Positions 23,143-32,615 are shown, counted from the stretch's first letter. The stretch is 64,000 nucleotides of DNA from Halomonas alimentaria (GCF_009902005.1 NZ_WUTT01000001.1:2260227-2324226); one strand, 5' to 3'. Numbers and translations: made by a program. Notes: generated by a model not told the origin, from the sequence alone.

Positions 23143-23754
23143 ATGTCATTCGAACTGCCTGCCCTACCTTACGACGCCAAGGCCCTTGAACCGCACCTCT
23201 CCCGCGCGGTGGTGCAGCAACGCCACGGCGAGCTGCAGCGGGCCTGCGTGGCTCGCCTCAATCGGCTGGTCGCCGGCACGCCCTGGGCGGAGTGCTCCCT
23301 GGAGGCCATTCTCCTGGGCGCTGAAGGCGCCCTCGCCCAGCAGGCGGCGCAGGCCTGGGCCTTGACCTTCCACTGGCACAGCCTGGCGCCGCGCCCAGGG
23401 ACCCTGCCCGACCCGCTGGCCGCGGCCATCGGTACCGCCTTCGGCGACCTCGAGGGGCTCCGTTGCGCCCTCGAAGAGGCCGCCGCGGAAGTCAGTGAGG
23501 GGGGCTGGGTGTGGTTGGTCGCCCAGGGCGAGGCGCGGGAGCTGGCCGTGGTGACCACCGCCGACGGCGAGCTGCCTCTGGCGCCGGGAGTTATCCCGCT
23601 GCTGGCCCACTACGTGGCGCCAGAGGCCGAGGAGGCCGCGGCCTTCTGGGCACTGGCCAACTGGCGATTCGCCATCACCAATCTCATGGGTTCGGCCGCG
23701 CCAAGCCGGCCATCCATCCCTCAGGGGTCGGCGCGACGGCCGATGCCGCGATAG
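23143..23754 (+). CDS. Iron superoxide dismutase homologue lacking all metal ligands (predicted pseudoenzyme)
   Basis: 203 aa. It aligns without gaps over the first ~80 residues with E. coli SodB (as I recall its sequence), beginning with the identical MSFELPALPY. The fold markers GWVWLV and FWALANWRFAITNL are present. The four Fe ligands are not: His27 is Arg27, His74 is Leu74 (AWALTFHW), and the DVWEH loop carrying the Asp and last His is deleted, since PLL to FWAL is 13 residues instead of ~23. The gateway Tyr is Cys35; the active-site Gln70 remains. The AAGGA ribosome-binding site and intact frame indicate an expressed protein. Its 3' end overlaps the convergent dehydrogenase-like gene by 34 bp. 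Confidence 0.8.
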   Translation: MSFELPALPYDAKALEPHLSRAVVQQRHGELQRACVARLNRLVAGTPWAECSLEAILLGAEGALAQQAAQAWALTFHWHSLAPRPGTLPDPLAAAIGTAFGDLEGLRCALEEAAAEVSEGGWVWLVAQGEARELAVVTTADGELPLAPGVIPLLAHYVAPEAEEAAAFWALANWRFAITNLMGSAAPSRPSIPQGSARRPMPR

Positions 23755-25010
23755 GTTAACCCCTGGGCGGCGACCCATGCCGGGTCATAGATATTGCGCC
23801 CATCCAGCACCAGGCGCTCGGCCAGCAGCGTGGCCAGTTGTCGCCAGTCGGGATTCCAGTAGGCCTTCCATTCGGTGACCAGCATCAGGGCGTCGGCCCC
23901 CCGACACGCCTCCAGCGGGTCGCCCTCGAAGAGCTCCAGCAGCGGGTGGTTGCCCACCTCCTCACGCAGCGCCGGCAGCGCCGCGGGGTCGTGGAGGCGA
24001 ACCCGCACCCCCTGGGCCCATAGTGCGCGCAGCAGGGTCAGCACCGGGGCGTGGTCGATGCGAGCGGTTCCGGGCTTGAAGGCGGCTCCCCAGATCGCTA
24101 CGCAGCGCCCTTCCAGACGGCCATGGAGGTGCGCCCACAGCTTGCGGAACAGCGTCTCCTTCTTGTGCTCGTTGATGTCGAGCACCTGCTCGAGCAGCGC
24201 CGAGCGACGCCCGCTGGAGAACTGTACGTCGGCCAGGCGCATCAGGTCTCGGGAGAAGTTGGGACCGCCGAAGCCACAGCCGGGGTAGAGATACTCGTAG
24301 CCGATACGGGGATCCGACCCCATCCCCTGGCGCACGAACTCGACGTCGACGCCCAGGCTGTCGGCGAGCCCCGCCACCTCGTTCATGTAGCTGATGCGGG
24401 TCGCCAGCATACCGTTGATGGCCAGCTTGGTGAGCTCCGCCGCACGGCGCGGCATGCGCTGGATCACCTCGCGGCGCCGATTGAAGGCACGCAGGAGCTC
24501 GCGGACCTGTGCCTCCGCCGACTCATCGTCGCAACCCAGCAGCCAGCGACCCGGCCGGGTGAAGGTTTCCCAGGCACGCCCCTCCTCGATCATGTCCGAC
24601 AGGGCCACCGCGTGGCTGCCCTGCCCCAGCCTGGCCTCCAGCCGCTCGGTCTCGCCGACCGGGAAGGTGGAGTGGTTGACCAGCAGCCGTGACTGGGCCC
24701 CGTTGCTGCCCAGGGCCACGAACAGCTCGTCGAGATCGCCGCGCTGCTCCGGCGAGAGCGAGAGCCAGACCACCTCCTGGGGGTGCTGCAGAGCCTCCTC
24801 GGCGCTCGCCACTAGGCGCAGGCTGGCGTCGGCCAGTCCGGACTCCAGCTGGTCGAGCAGACGCGGCTCGCGAATCAGCCAGTCGGCCCGCCGCAGGGTG
24901 GACCAGGGCTGATCGCCGTGGGGCAGCCAGGTGACCTCATGACCCACCCAGCAGAGGGCGGCGGCGGCGGTGGCGGCGGAGAGTTCGCTACCGTGAACCA
25001 GCACATGCAT
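23721..25010 (-). CDS. UDP-glucose/nucleotide-sugar 6-dehydrogenase homologue lacking the catalytic cysteine
   Basis: 429 aa, normal UGDH length. The fold is recognisable: VNHSTFPVGETERL (~111), conserved Lys195 and Asn199 in ELTKLAINGMLATRISYMNE, and GAAFKPGT (~314). Key positions are changed: the nucleophile motif GGSCFPKD reads GGPNFSRD (Pro250-Asn251), the catalytic Glu block NPEF reads LSDM (~137-140), and the N-terminal NAD loop GxGYVG reads HGSELS. Oxidation of UDP-glucose to UDP-glucuronate by the normal thiohemiacetal route therefore looks impossible. It sits 3 bp downstream of galU, whose product is the normal UGDH substrate. A different or regulatory role is likely. Confidence 0.8.
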   Translation of the reverse strand: MHVLVHGSELSAATAAAALCWVGHEVTWLPHGDQPWSTLRRADWLIREPRLLDQLESGLADASLRLVASAEEALQHPQEVVWLSLSPEQRGDLDELFVALGSNGAQSRLLVNHSTFPVGETERLEARLGQGSHAVALSDMIEEGRAWETFTRPGRWLLGCDDESAEAQVRELLRAFNRRREVIQRMPRRAAELTKLAINGMLATRISYMNEVAGLADSLGVDVEFVRQGMGSDPRIGYEYLYPGCGFGGPNFSRDLMRLADVQFSSGRRSALLEQVLDINEHKKETLFRKLWAHLHGRLEGRCVAIWGAAFKPGTARIDHAPVLTLLRALWAQGVRVRLHDPAALPALREEVGNHPLLELFEGDPLEACRGADALMLVTEWKAYWNPDWRQLATLLAERLVLDGRNIYDPAWVAAQGLTYRGIGRRADP

Positions 25011-25013
25011 GCG

Positions 25014-25904
25014 TCAGTCCTCCCCGGCGTAGCGGGTGAGTAGCTCGCGGAACCCCTCGCCGTAACGCGCATGGCGACGGCCATAGGCGAGGATCGCCTC
25101 GAGATAGCCGAGCTGATGACCGCAGTCGAAGGTCTTGCCGCGCATGCGATAGGCATCGACGCCCTCACGGGCGCGCAGGGCCTCGATGGCGTCGGTAAGC
25201 TGGATCTCGCCGCCGGCACCGGGCGGGGTCTCGGCGAGCAGCGCGAAGATGCTGCCGGGCAGCGCATAGCGGCCGATCACCGCCAGGTCAGAGGGAGCCT
25301 CCTCTACCGGCGGCTTCTCCACCACGCCGGCCAGCGGCCGTGACTCGCCGGGGGCGGGAACCTCCCCGCCGGTGTCGACGATGCCGTATTTGCTGGTCAT
25401 CTCGTGGGGGACCTCCTCGACCATCAGCTGGGCGTGGCCGCTATGCTCGAAGGCCTCCAGCATGCCGGCCAGATCGTTGCGATCGAGACCCTCGTCATCC
25501 ACCAGCACATCGGGGAGCAGCACCGCAAAGGGGGCGTCGTCGCCCACCACCGGGCGCGCGCAGAGCACGGCATGACCGAGGCCCAGCGGTTCCGGCTGGC
25601 GCACACTGATGATATTGACGTCGTCCGGCACGATGCTGCGCAGCTCCTCGAGCAGCTCGTGCTTGCCCTTGGCCTCGAGACTCGCCTCGAGCTCGAAGTG
25701 CTTGTCGAAGTGGTTCTCGATGGCCGCCTTGCTGCCGTGGGTCACCAGCACGATATCGCGGATGCCGGCGGCAACCGCTTCCTGGACCACGTACTGGATC
25801 ACCGGACGGTCAACGATGGTGATCATCTCCTTGGGAATCGCCTTGGAGGCCGGCAGGCAGCGGGTGCCGAAACCGGCGACGGGAAGCACGGCCTTGCGAA
25901 TCAT
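25014..25904 (-). CDS. galU: UTP--glucose-1-phosphate uridylyltransferase GalU
   Basis: 296 aa. Makes UDP-glucose from UTP and glucose-1-phosphate for envelope polysaccharides and glycolipids. The N-terminal nucleotide-binding motif GFGTRCLPASKAIPKEM (~11-27) with its Lys, the VEKP block (VVEKPPVEEAP, ~190) and the C-terminal GKTFDCGHQLGYLEA are all characteristic. It is cotranscribed with the dehydrogenase-like gene and divergent from ubiG across a 224-bp region that contains a 20-bp palindrome. Confidence 0.95.
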   Translation of the reverse strand: MIRKAVLPVAGFGTRCLPASKAIPKEMITIVDRPVIQYVVQEAVAAGIRDIVLVTHGSKAAIENHFDKHFELEASLEAKGKHELLEELRSIVPDDVNIISVRQPEPLGLGHAVLCARPVVGDDAPFAVLLPDVLVDDEGLDRNDLAGMLEAFEHSGHAQLMVEEVPHEMTSKYGIVDTGGEVPAPGESRPLAGVVEKPPVEEAPSDLAVIGRYALPGSIFALLAETPPGAGGEIQLTDAIEALRAREGVDAYRMRGKTFDCGHQLGYLEAILAYGRRHARYGEGFRELLTRYAGED

Positions 25905-26002
25905 GGTGAAGTCCTTGTCGATCTCTCAGCATCAGTGGGTGTCACCGCGGCTAGCGGCGTTCCTTCCCGGGTGAGAGACGTGGGAATGCCTCCCCGGGAA
26001 CA

Positions 26003-26022
26003 GGTATCATGGGCATGATACC
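26003..26022. promoter_or_regulatory. 20-bp palindrome in the galU-ubiG divergent region
   Basis: Perfect inverted repeat GGTATCATG/CATGATACC around a 2-bp centre. Each arm contains TATCAT, so the same site could overlap -10 elements in both directions or bind a dimeric regulator. A shorter perfect palindrome, GTGTCGACAC, lies at 26045-26054. Confidence 0.45.
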
Positions 26023-26128
26023 GGACGCGACCAGGCCTGCCACTGTGTCGACACTACGACAGCGACTGTAGCGTCACGCCAACAACTTGGCCGAGGCCTG
26101 TAACATGAACCAGCAACGGAGAGCGCAG

Positions 26129-26854
26129 ATGGGCGCAACATCAACCTCAGCGGACAACGTGGATCCGGGTGAGATCGCCAAGTTCGAGGCCCTGGCGGGA
26201 CGCTGGTGGGACGCCACGGGGGAGTTCAAGCCGCTGCACGATATCAATCCGCTGCGCCTGGACTTCATCGACGCACGTGCCGGTCTGGCCGGGCGGCGTG
26301 TTCTGGATGTGGGCTGTGGCGGCGGCATCCTCGCCGAGGGCATGGCCCATCGCGGTGCCGAGGTCACCGGCATCGACCTGGGCGAGGCCCCGCTGGGCGT
26401 GGCCCGCCTGCATGCCGAGGAGAGCGGGCTTGCCATCGAGTACCGCCGGGTCAGCGTCGAGGCCCTGGCCGAGGAGGCGCCGGGAAGCTTCGATGTAGTC
26501 ACCTGCCTGGAGATGCTGGAGCACGTGCCGGATCCGAGCTCGGTGGTGCGTGCCTGCGCAACCCTGGTCAAGCCCGGTGGCCAGGTGTTCTTCTCGACCC
26601 TCAACCGTAACCCCAAGGCGCTGGCCCTGGCGGTGGTGGGGGCCGAGTACCTGCTGCGCATGCTGCCCCGTGGCACCCACGACTATGCCAAGTTCATCCG
26701 CCCCGCCGAACTGGCCGGATGGTGCCGTCAGGCAGGCCTGGAAGTGCGTGAGCAGAGCGGACTGGTCTATAACCCGCTGAGCCGCCGCTACCGGCTGCAC
26801 CCGACCGATGTCTCGGTCAACTACCTGATGCACTGCCGGCGCGACGAAGCATGA
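26129..26854 (+). CDS. ubiG: Bifunctional 2-polyprenyl-6-hydroxyphenol methylase / 3-demethylubiquinol 3-O-methyltransferase UbiG
   Basis: 241 aa from the ATG at 26129, which has a CGGAGAG ribosome-binding site and leaves about ten residues before the conserved [19 protein letters not shown], as in E. coli UbiG. ATGs at 26087 and 26105 are less well supported. SAM motif I is VLDVGCGGG (~61-69). Performs both O-methylations of ubiquinone biosynthesis at the inner face of the membrane. Its TGA overlaps the mupP ATG (ATGA), so the two are coupled. Confidence 0.95.
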   Translation: MGATSTSADNVDPGEIAKFEALAGRWWDATGEFKPLHDINPLRLDFIDARAGLAGRRVLDVGCGGGILAEGMAHRGAEVTGIDLGEAPLGVARLHAEESGLAIEYRRVSVEALAEEAPGSFDVVTCLEMLEHVPDPSSVVRACATLVKPGGQVFFSTLNRNPKALALAVVGAEYLLRMLPRGTHDYAKFIRPAELAGWCRQAGLEVREQSGLVYNPLSRRYRLHPTDVSVNYLMHCRRDEA

Positions 26855-27510
26855 TCGCGATGTCCCGCCCCGCCGCCCTGCTCTTCGATCTCGACGGCAC
26901 CCTGGTGGATACCGCACCTGACCTGGCCCGGGCCACCAATGCCCTGCGCGAGCACCATGGCCTCGCCGCCCTGCCCTATCCGCTGATCCGCGCCCAGGTC
27001 TCCAACGGCGGCAGCGCCCTGGTCGAACTCGCCCTGGGCCTGGCGCGTGACATGCCAGGACACGACGCGGCACGCGCCTTCCTGCTCGCCGCGTATGGCG
27101 AGGCGGTAGCCGAGGAGAGTTGCATCTTTCCCGACCTGGTGCCGTTGCTGGCGGGCTGGGAGGCGGCCGAGCGTCCCTGGGGGATTGTCACCAACAAGCC
27201 TCGAGCCTACGCCGAGCCCCTGGTGGCCGCCCTGGGGCTGTCGCCGGGAGCGCTGCTCTGCGCCGATGACCTGCCGGTCAAGAAGCCCGATCCGGCACCG
27301 CTGCTGGAGGCGGCGCGCCGCCTGGGTGCCGATCCGGCGCACTGCTGGTATATCGGTGACCACCTGCGCGACATGCAGGCGGCAAGGGCGGCCGGCATGG
27401 CCGCCGTAGCGGTAGGCTGGGGCTATATCGAGGAGCAGGACGACTACCGCCGCTGGCCCGCCGACCTCTGGTTCGAGACCGGCGAGGCGCTGGCGGCGGC
27501 GCTGGAGTGA
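26851..27510 (+). CDS. mupP: HAD hydrolase, N-acetylmuramic acid 6-phosphate phosphatase MupP / Gph-like
   Basis: 219 aa HAD-superfamily phosphatase. Motif [13 protein letters not shown] (nucleophile Asp ~13), motif II TNK, the Lys in VKKPDPAP and motif [19 protein letters not shown] are intact. By sequence alone it could be called phosphoglycolate phosphatase. The ubiG-mupP arrangement with yciK next door is the Pseudomonas context in which this protein acts as the MurNAc-6-P phosphatase of peptidoglycan recycling, so I prefer that name. A second in-frame ATG at 26860 is a possible start. Confidence 0.8.
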   Translation: MIAMSRPAALLFDLDGTLVDTAPDLARATNALREHHGLAALPYPLIRAQVSNGGSALVELALGLARDMPGHDAARAFLLAAYGEAVAEESCIFPDLVPLLAGWEAAERPWGIVTNKPRAYAEPLVAALGLSPGALLCADDLPVKKPDPAPLLEAARRLGADPAHCWYIGDHLRDMQAARAAGMAAVAVGWGYIEEQDDYRRWPADLWFETGEALAAALE

Positions 27511-27534
27511 GAAGGCACGCCAGCGGCAGTGGTG

Positions 27535-28299
27535 TCAGGCCTTTGGCGGTTGGGCGTCGAACTTCTCGCCGTTGTGGCCGCGGCTCTCGGGGCCCATCAG
27601 CCACAGGTAAGTGGGCATGATCTCCTCGGCGGTGCGCAGGGCAGCGGGATCCTCGCCCGGATAGGCGGTGCGGCGCATCTGGGTGCGGGTGGCGCCGGGG
27701 TTGAGGCTGTTGACCCGGATGCTGCCCAGGTGCTCCAGCTCATCGGCAAGCACTTCCACGAAGCCCTCGGTGGCAAACTTCGAGACCGCGTAGGCGCCCC
27801 AGTAGGCGCGTCCCTTCCTGCCCACGCCGGATGAGGTGAAGATCACCGAGGCATCCCGGGAGCTCTTGAGGAGAGGCAGCAGTGCCTGGGTCATCCAGAT
27901 CGGGCCATTGATGTTGACCTGCATGACCTGCTCCCAGAGCTCGGGATTGTACTGCTCGAAGGGCATGATGCGACCGAGCTGCCCGGCATTATGGAGGATG
28001 CCATCCAGGCGGCCGAATTCCCGGTCCAGGGTCTCGGCCATGTCGTGGTAGTCCTTGAGGGTGGCACCCTCGAAGTTCAGCGGAAAGATCGCCGGCTGCG
28101 GGCCGCCCGCGGCCTCGATCTCGTCGTATACCGCCTCCAGCTTGGCGATGGTGCGCCCCAGCAGGATCACCGTGGCACCGTGTCGGGCATAGGCGAGTGC
28201 CGCGGCCCGGCCGATGCCATCGCCGGCACCGGTGACCAGGATCACGCGGTCGTGCAGCAGCTCGCTCGGCGCCTGGTAGTCGATCTTGCAGGTGGTCAT
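27535..28299 (-). CDS. yciK: YciK-family short-chain oxidoreductase
   Basis: 254 aa SDR. NAD(P) motif VTGAGDGIGRAAALAYA (~22-38), NNAG-equivalent HNAGQLG, the catalytic Ser (FTSSGVGRKG) and Tyr-x3-Lys (YAVSKFA, ~165) are present. Substrate unknown in this family. GAGGAGA precedes the ATG. It follows cpoB by 16 bp on the same strand and so probably shares the Tol-Pal transcript, while ending 24 bp from the convergent mupP. Confidence 0.85.
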   Translation of the reverse strand: MTTCKIDYQAPSELLHDRVILVTGAGDGIGRAAALAYARHGATVILLGRTIAKLEAVYDEIEAAGGPQPAIFPLNFEGATLKDYHDMAETLDREFGRLDGILHNAGQLGRIMPFEQYNPELWEQVMQVNINGPIWMTQALLPLLKSSRDASVIFTSSGVGRKGRAYWGAYAVSKFATEGFVEVLADELEHLGSIRVNSLNPGATRTQMRRTAYPGEDPAALRTAEEIMPTYLWLMGPESRGHNGEKFDAQPPKA

Positions 28300-28315
28300 T
28301 GGTTCTCCTCGGTGA

Positions 28316-29098
28316 TCAGTTGCCGGCGTCGCGCAGGAAGTCGCCAGCCAGCCCCGCCGCGGTGCTCTCGGGATATGCCTCGCGGACCCGCTCGAGCAGT
28401 TCCCGGCTCTCGTCCGGCTGGCCCTGGCGCGCCTTGAGCAGGCCCAGCTTGTAGAGGGCGTCGGGTACCTTGTTGCTCTCGGGGTAGTCGTCGAGCACCG
28501 TGCGGAAGGCCGCCTCGGCGGGTTCCAGGCGCCCCTCGGCGGAGTGCAGTTCGCCCAGCCAGTAGTGGGCGTTGGGGGTCAGGCGGCTGTCGGGATAGTC
28601 GCCCACGAAACCCTCGAAGGCGGCAATGGCCGCATCGAACTCGCGTGCCTGGACGCTGGCGAAGGCCTGCTGATAGGCCGCCTGGGCATCGGGGTCGTCG
28701 CTGCGCGGGGCCGGAGAGTCGGCCTGGTCGGCCACCTGGTTTGCGGCCTGCTCGTCGACTCTCTGGTTAGCCGGGGCGGCGCCCACCGACAGCGAGGAAA
28801 GGCGATCCTCGAGGTCCATGTACTGCTGACGGGTCTGCCCGCGCAGCTGTTCGAGCTGATGGCGCAACTCCTCGACCTGGCCACGCAGGCGGCGAAGTTC
28901 CTCCTGGTGCTCCTGGACCTGGTTGAAGATCACCAGACTGCCACCCGCCGCCTCACGGGTCTCCGTCTGCTGGTAGAAGGTGCTGGGCTGTGCGGTCAGG
29001 TCCTCGACCACCGGCTGCTGCGCCAGTGCAGGAAGCCCTACGGAGAGCGGGAGCACCAGGGCTCCCGCACCGCACAGTCCTTTCAGACCGTGTTTCAT
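28316..29098 (-). CDS. cpoB: Cell division coordinator CpoB (Tol-Pal system protein YbgF)
   Basis: 260 aa from ATG 29098, preceded by AGGGAG; a GTG six codons earlier is inside that ribosome-binding region and is unlikely. Signal peptide to about residue 26 (GLPALAQQ). Residues ~60-110 form the trimerising coiled coil (LRRLRGQVEELRHQLEQLRG). After a Gln/Ala/Asp-rich linker, residues ~135-260 form TPR repeats (AYQQAFASVQAREFDAAIAAF; YWLGELHSAEGRLEPAEAAF). Periplasmic; coordinates septal peptidoglycan synthesis with Tol-driven outer-membrane constriction. Confidence 0.93.
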   Translation of the reverse strand: MKHGLKGLCGAGALVLPLSVGLPALAQQPVVEDLTAQPSTFYQQTETREAAGGSLVIFNQVQEHQEELRRLRGQVEELRHQLEQLRGQTRQQYMDLEDRLSSLSVGAAPANQRVDEQAANQVADQADSPAPRSDDPDAQAAYQQAFASVQAREFDAAIAAFEGFVGDYPDSRLTPNAHYWLGELHSAEGRLEPAEAAFRTVLDDYPESNKVPDALYKLGLLKARQGQPDESRELLERVREAYPESTAAGLAGDFLRDAGN

Positions 29099-29127
29099 CT
29101 GTGTCTCCCTCGACACGGGCGGTCGCC

Positions 29128-29670
29128 TCAGTAGGCGAACACGACCCGACGGTTCTGGGCGAAGGCCTCTTCGTTCTGGCCGCGTGCCGCGGGACGTTCC
29201 TCGCCGTAGCTGACCACCTCGACCTGGGAGGGGGAAACGCCCTGCACGGAGAGGAACTGCTCTACCGAGCGAGCACGCCGCTCGCCCAGTGCCATGTTGT
29301 ACTCGCGGGTGCCACGCTCATCGGTGTGACCCTGGAGCACTACCCGAGCATTGCCGTTCTCGCGCAGGTAGCGGGCATTGGCGGCCAGTACCGGCTCGAA
29401 CTCGGTACGAATACGGTCGCTGTCGAACTCGAAGTAGATGGTGCGCTGCTGGGGGATACGACCGTCCGCCTGCTGGCCGGAAGCCCCTGCGGTGCCACCG
29501 TAGCCGGAGCCGCTGGCCCGACCATCGCTCACGCCGGTGCTGCTGGCACCGCTGCCGTCGCGAGTTCCGTCCATGGAGCCGTCCTGGGTGCCGCCGGTGC
29601 TGGAACAGCCGGCCACCAGGGCCAGCGACAGGGCGACTGCCAGGGAGCGGGCATAGGGCTTGAATTGCAT
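29128..29670 (-). CDS. pal: Peptidoglycan-associated lipoprotein Pal
   Basis: 180 aa. The ATG at 29670 has an AGGAG site and begins a lipoprotein signal with lipobox LVAGCSS (Cys ~22). A Gly/Ser/Thr-rich linker (~25-65) precedes an OmpA-like peptidoglycan-binding domain with the hallmark GHTDERGTREYNMALGERR (~117-135) and NRRVVFAY at the end. Anchored in the outer membrane, it binds diaminopimelate and TolB. Starts 20 bp after tolB. Confidence 0.97.
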   Translation of the reverse strand: MQFKPYARSLAVALSLALVAGCSSTGGTQDGSMDGTRDGSGASSTGVSDGRASGSGYGGTAGASGQQADGRIPQQRTIYFEFDSDRIRTEFEPVLAANARYLRENGNARVVLQGHTDERGTREYNMALGERRARSVEQFLSVQGVSPSQVEVVSYGEERPAARGQNEEAFAQNRRVVFAY

Positions 29671-29690
29671 CGTTTCATACTCCTGAAGCA

Positions 29691-30977
29691 TCAGTTCATG
29701 AAAGGTGACCACGCGGGTTCGCGCACGTCACCCTGAGCGGAGGGCAGCCGGAAGGACGCGCGTCCATCGGCAGTGACTGCCCCCAGCACCCCGCTGTTAC
29801 CCTGCTGGGTGGCGAAGATTACCATGGTCCCGTTGGGCGCAACACTGGGCGACTCGTCCCAGCGTGAATCACTCAGCGTGACCAGGCGACCGCTCTCCAG
29901 ATCCTGGCGAGCGACCTGGAAACCGTTGCCGGAACGATGGATCAGGAACAGCGACTCGCCGTCCGGCGAGAAGCGGCCGCGGGCGTTGTAATTGCCGGTG
30001 AAGGTCATGCGCTTCTGTTCACCGCTGGCCAGGTCGTGGCGGTAGATTTGTGGCCCGCCGCTGCGGTCCGAGGTGAACAACAGGCTGCGGCCGTCCGGCG
30101 CCCAGAAGGGTTCGGTATCGATGGCCGAGTCGTTGGTGATGCGCTGCAGGTCGCGTGACCCGATGTCCATCACGTAGATCTCCGGCTGACCATCCTTGGA
30201 GAGCGACATCGCCAGCCGACGACCGTCCGGCGACCAGGCGGGTGCCCCGTTGAGGCCCTGGAATGAGCTGATGCGCGCCCGCTTTCCGGAGCCCAGTTCC
30301 TGGACGTAGATGGCCGGGCGTTCGGTCTCGAAGGAGACATAGGCCAGCTTGCGACCGTCAGGGGACCAGGCCGGCGACAGGATCGGCTCTCGCGAGCTCA
30401 GCACCTGCTGGCTGTTGTGGCCATCGGCATCGGCCACGTAGAGGGCAAACTGCATGTTGTCGCCCACGCCCTGGGAGGTGACGTAGGCGATGCGCGTGGA
30501 GAAGGCACCGCGAATGTCAGTGATCGCCTCGAACACCTGGTCGCTGATGTAGTGCGCGGCGCCGCGCAGCTCGCCCGAGTCGGCAGTCACCACCTCGCCG
30601 AGCATGCGTTTCTCGCCACTGACATCCATCAGTTCGAAGCGCAGCCGGTAGCCGTCGCCCTCGCGCTCGGCGCTACCCACCACCAGGTAGCGCACATCCA
30701 GGGCCTTCCAGTCGCCGTAGCGTACTTCATCGGCGCTGGCGGGCTGGTCCATCATCTGGCGGCGCGGCAGCGGTTCGAAGTAACCGCTGCGCTCGAGGTC
30801 GTCGTGAATCACCTGGGCAACGTCCTCGGGCAGCCCCTCGCCACCGGCGAAGGGCACCACGGCAATGGGCGTGGCACTCTCGTTGCCACGGGTGATCTCG
30901 ATCGTCAGGTCGGCCTGGGCGAGTTGACTCACCAGCAGCAGCGCGGCGGCCAGCCAGGCAGTCATCAGGGATTTCAT
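29691..30977 (-). CDS. tolB: Tol-Pal system beta-propeller protein TolB
   Basis: 428 aa periplasmic protein. Signal peptide to ~22 ([12 protein letters not shown]). Residues ~25-160 form the N-terminal domain that contacts TolA and Pal. The rest is a six-bladed propeller with repeated [11 protein letters not shown] / [11 protein letters not shown] / [12 protein letters not shown] motifs. It begins on the ATG overlapping the TolA stop (ATGA), so it is translationally coupled. Confidence 0.97.
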   Translation of the reverse strand: MKSLMTAWLAAALLLVSQLAQADLTIEITRGNESATPIAVVPFAGGEGLPEDVAQVIHDDLERSGYFEPLPRRQMMDQPASADEVRYGDWKALDVRYLVVGSAEREGDGYRLRFELMDVSGEKRMLGEVVTADSGELRGAAHYISDQVFEAITDIRGAFSTRIAYVTSQGVGDNMQFALYVADADGHNSQQVLSSREPILSPAWSPDGRKLAYVSFETERPAIYVQELGSGKRARISSFQGLNGAPAWSPDGRRLAMSLSKDGQPEIYVMDIGSRDLQRITNDSAIDTEPFWAPDGRSLLFTSDRSGGPQIYRHDLASGEQKRMTFTGNYNARGRFSPDGESLFLIHRSGNGFQVARQDLESGRLVTLSDSRWDESPSVAPNGTMVIFATQQGNSGVLGAVTADGRASFRLPSAQGDVREPAWSPFMN

Positions 30978-32155
30978 CAGCGTACATCTCCCGGTCTGAA
31001 GCGCAGATTGAATTGACGGTAGTCCCGTTGCACGCCGGCTGGCAACTGTCGCAGTTCGGCGAACGGCGCCGCGGCCTCGACGGCCTGTACGGCGGAACGG
31101 TCGAAGGCAGTGTCACCGCTGGAGCGTGAGATCTCGGCGACAAACAGCTCTCCGGAGGGGCCTAGCCGTACCGATATCTCGGCCGTCGCCCCGGAGGAGA
31201 CATTGGGGGGAATGCGCCAGGCCTGCTCCACGGCCTGGCGTACCAGGGCGATAAAGTCGTTGGCTGCCTGCTGCCCCTGTTGCGCATTGGCGACACGCTC
31301 ATCCGCCCCCTCGATCAACCGCTGCATCTCTGCCTCGGCCTGCTCGCGCTGGCGTGCGGCCTCCTGTTCGCGACGGGCTTGCTCCTCGGCCTCACGCTGG
31401 CGTGCGGCCTCTTCCGCCTCGCGACGGCGCTGCTCCTCGGCTTCCTGTTCGCGGCGGGCCTGCTCCTCCGCCTCGCGTTGGCGTGCGGCCTCCTCCTCGC
31501 GACGGGCCTGCTCCTCGGCCTCACGCTGGCGTGCGGCCTCTTCCTCACGACGGGCCTGCTCCTCCGCCTCACGCTGACGTGCGGCCTCCTCCTCGCGACG
31601 GGCTTGCTCCTCCGCCTCGCGCTGGCGTGCGGCCTCCTCCTCGCGACGGGCCTGCTCCTCCGCCTCGCGCTGGCGTTCGGCCTCCTCCTGGCGTCGCTGC
31701 ACCTCGGCTTCGCGCTCGCGCCGGGCCTCTTCCTCGGCCTGACGCTGCTCCTCGAGACGCCGGGTCTCGGCCTCGGCCTCCTCGCTGCGCCTGGCAGCCT
31801 CGGCCTCGGCGGCCTGACGTGCCTCCTCGAGCGCCTGTTCCTCCACCTCTTCCTGCGCCTCGCGCTGCGCCTCCTGAGCGGCGGCCTGCTCTTCCGCCTG
31901 GCGGGCCTGTTCCTCGGCTTCGCGCTGCTCTTCGGCCTGCCTGGCCAGGGCACGCTGACGCGCCGCCTCGGCCCGCTGGGCCTGGTCGGTAACGGTCTCG
32001 GTGCTGACCAGGGTCGCCTGAACGATGGAGGATGGCTGGGGCTCGCGGTCGCTGGCCGGCAGGCTGATCACGCTGATCAGCAGCACCAGGACGTGCAGCC
32101 CAACTGCCAGCAGCGTCGGCAGCCCATAGCCTACCCGGGCATGTCGTCTGGCCAT
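30977..32155 (-). CDS. tolA: Tol-Pal energy-transducing protein TolA
   Basis: 392 aa. One TM helix near the N-terminus (residues ~11-33) with the His of the helix ([12 protein letters not shown]) expected to contact TolQ/R. Residues ~60-280 form one long charged helix of Glu/Ala/Arg/Gln that spans the periplasm. It includes four perfect and one near-perfect 16-residue repeats ([16 protein letters not shown]) at ~161-240. The C-terminal domain (~285-392; [35 protein letters not shown]) is the TonB-like end that reaches TolB/Pal. Starts 7 bp after tolR. Confidence 0.96.
   Translation of the reverse strand: MARRHARVGYGLPTLLAVGLHVLVLLISVISLPASDREPQPSSIVQATLVSTETVTDQAQRAEAARQRALARQAEEQREAEEQARQAEEQAAAQEAQREAQEEVEEQALEEARQAAEAEAARRSEEAEAETRRLEEQRQAEEEARREREAEVQRRQEEAERQREAEEQARREEEAARQREAEEQARREEEAARQREAEEQARREEEAARQREAEEQARREEEAARQREAEEQARREQEAEEQRRREAEEAARQREAEEQARREQEAARQREQAEAEMQRLIEGADERVANAQQGQQAANDFIALVRQAVEQAWRIPPNVSSGATAEISVRLGPSGELFVAEISRSSGDTAFDRSAVQAVEAAAPFAELRQLPAGVQRDYRQFNLRFRPGDVR
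31355..31675 (-). repeat. 48-bp tandem repeats inside tolA
   Basis: About five head-to-tail 48-bp units encode [16 protein letters not shown] in the TolA helical domain, followed by decayed units. The first four units (31484-31675) are identical at protein level but vary at third positions, so the array is not brand new. Unit gain or loss would change helix length by 16 residues without a frameshift. Confidence 0.85.
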
Positions 32156-32162
32156 GGTGCGC

Positions 32163-32603
<441 letters not shown>

Positions 32604-32615
32604 GACGTGACTCCC

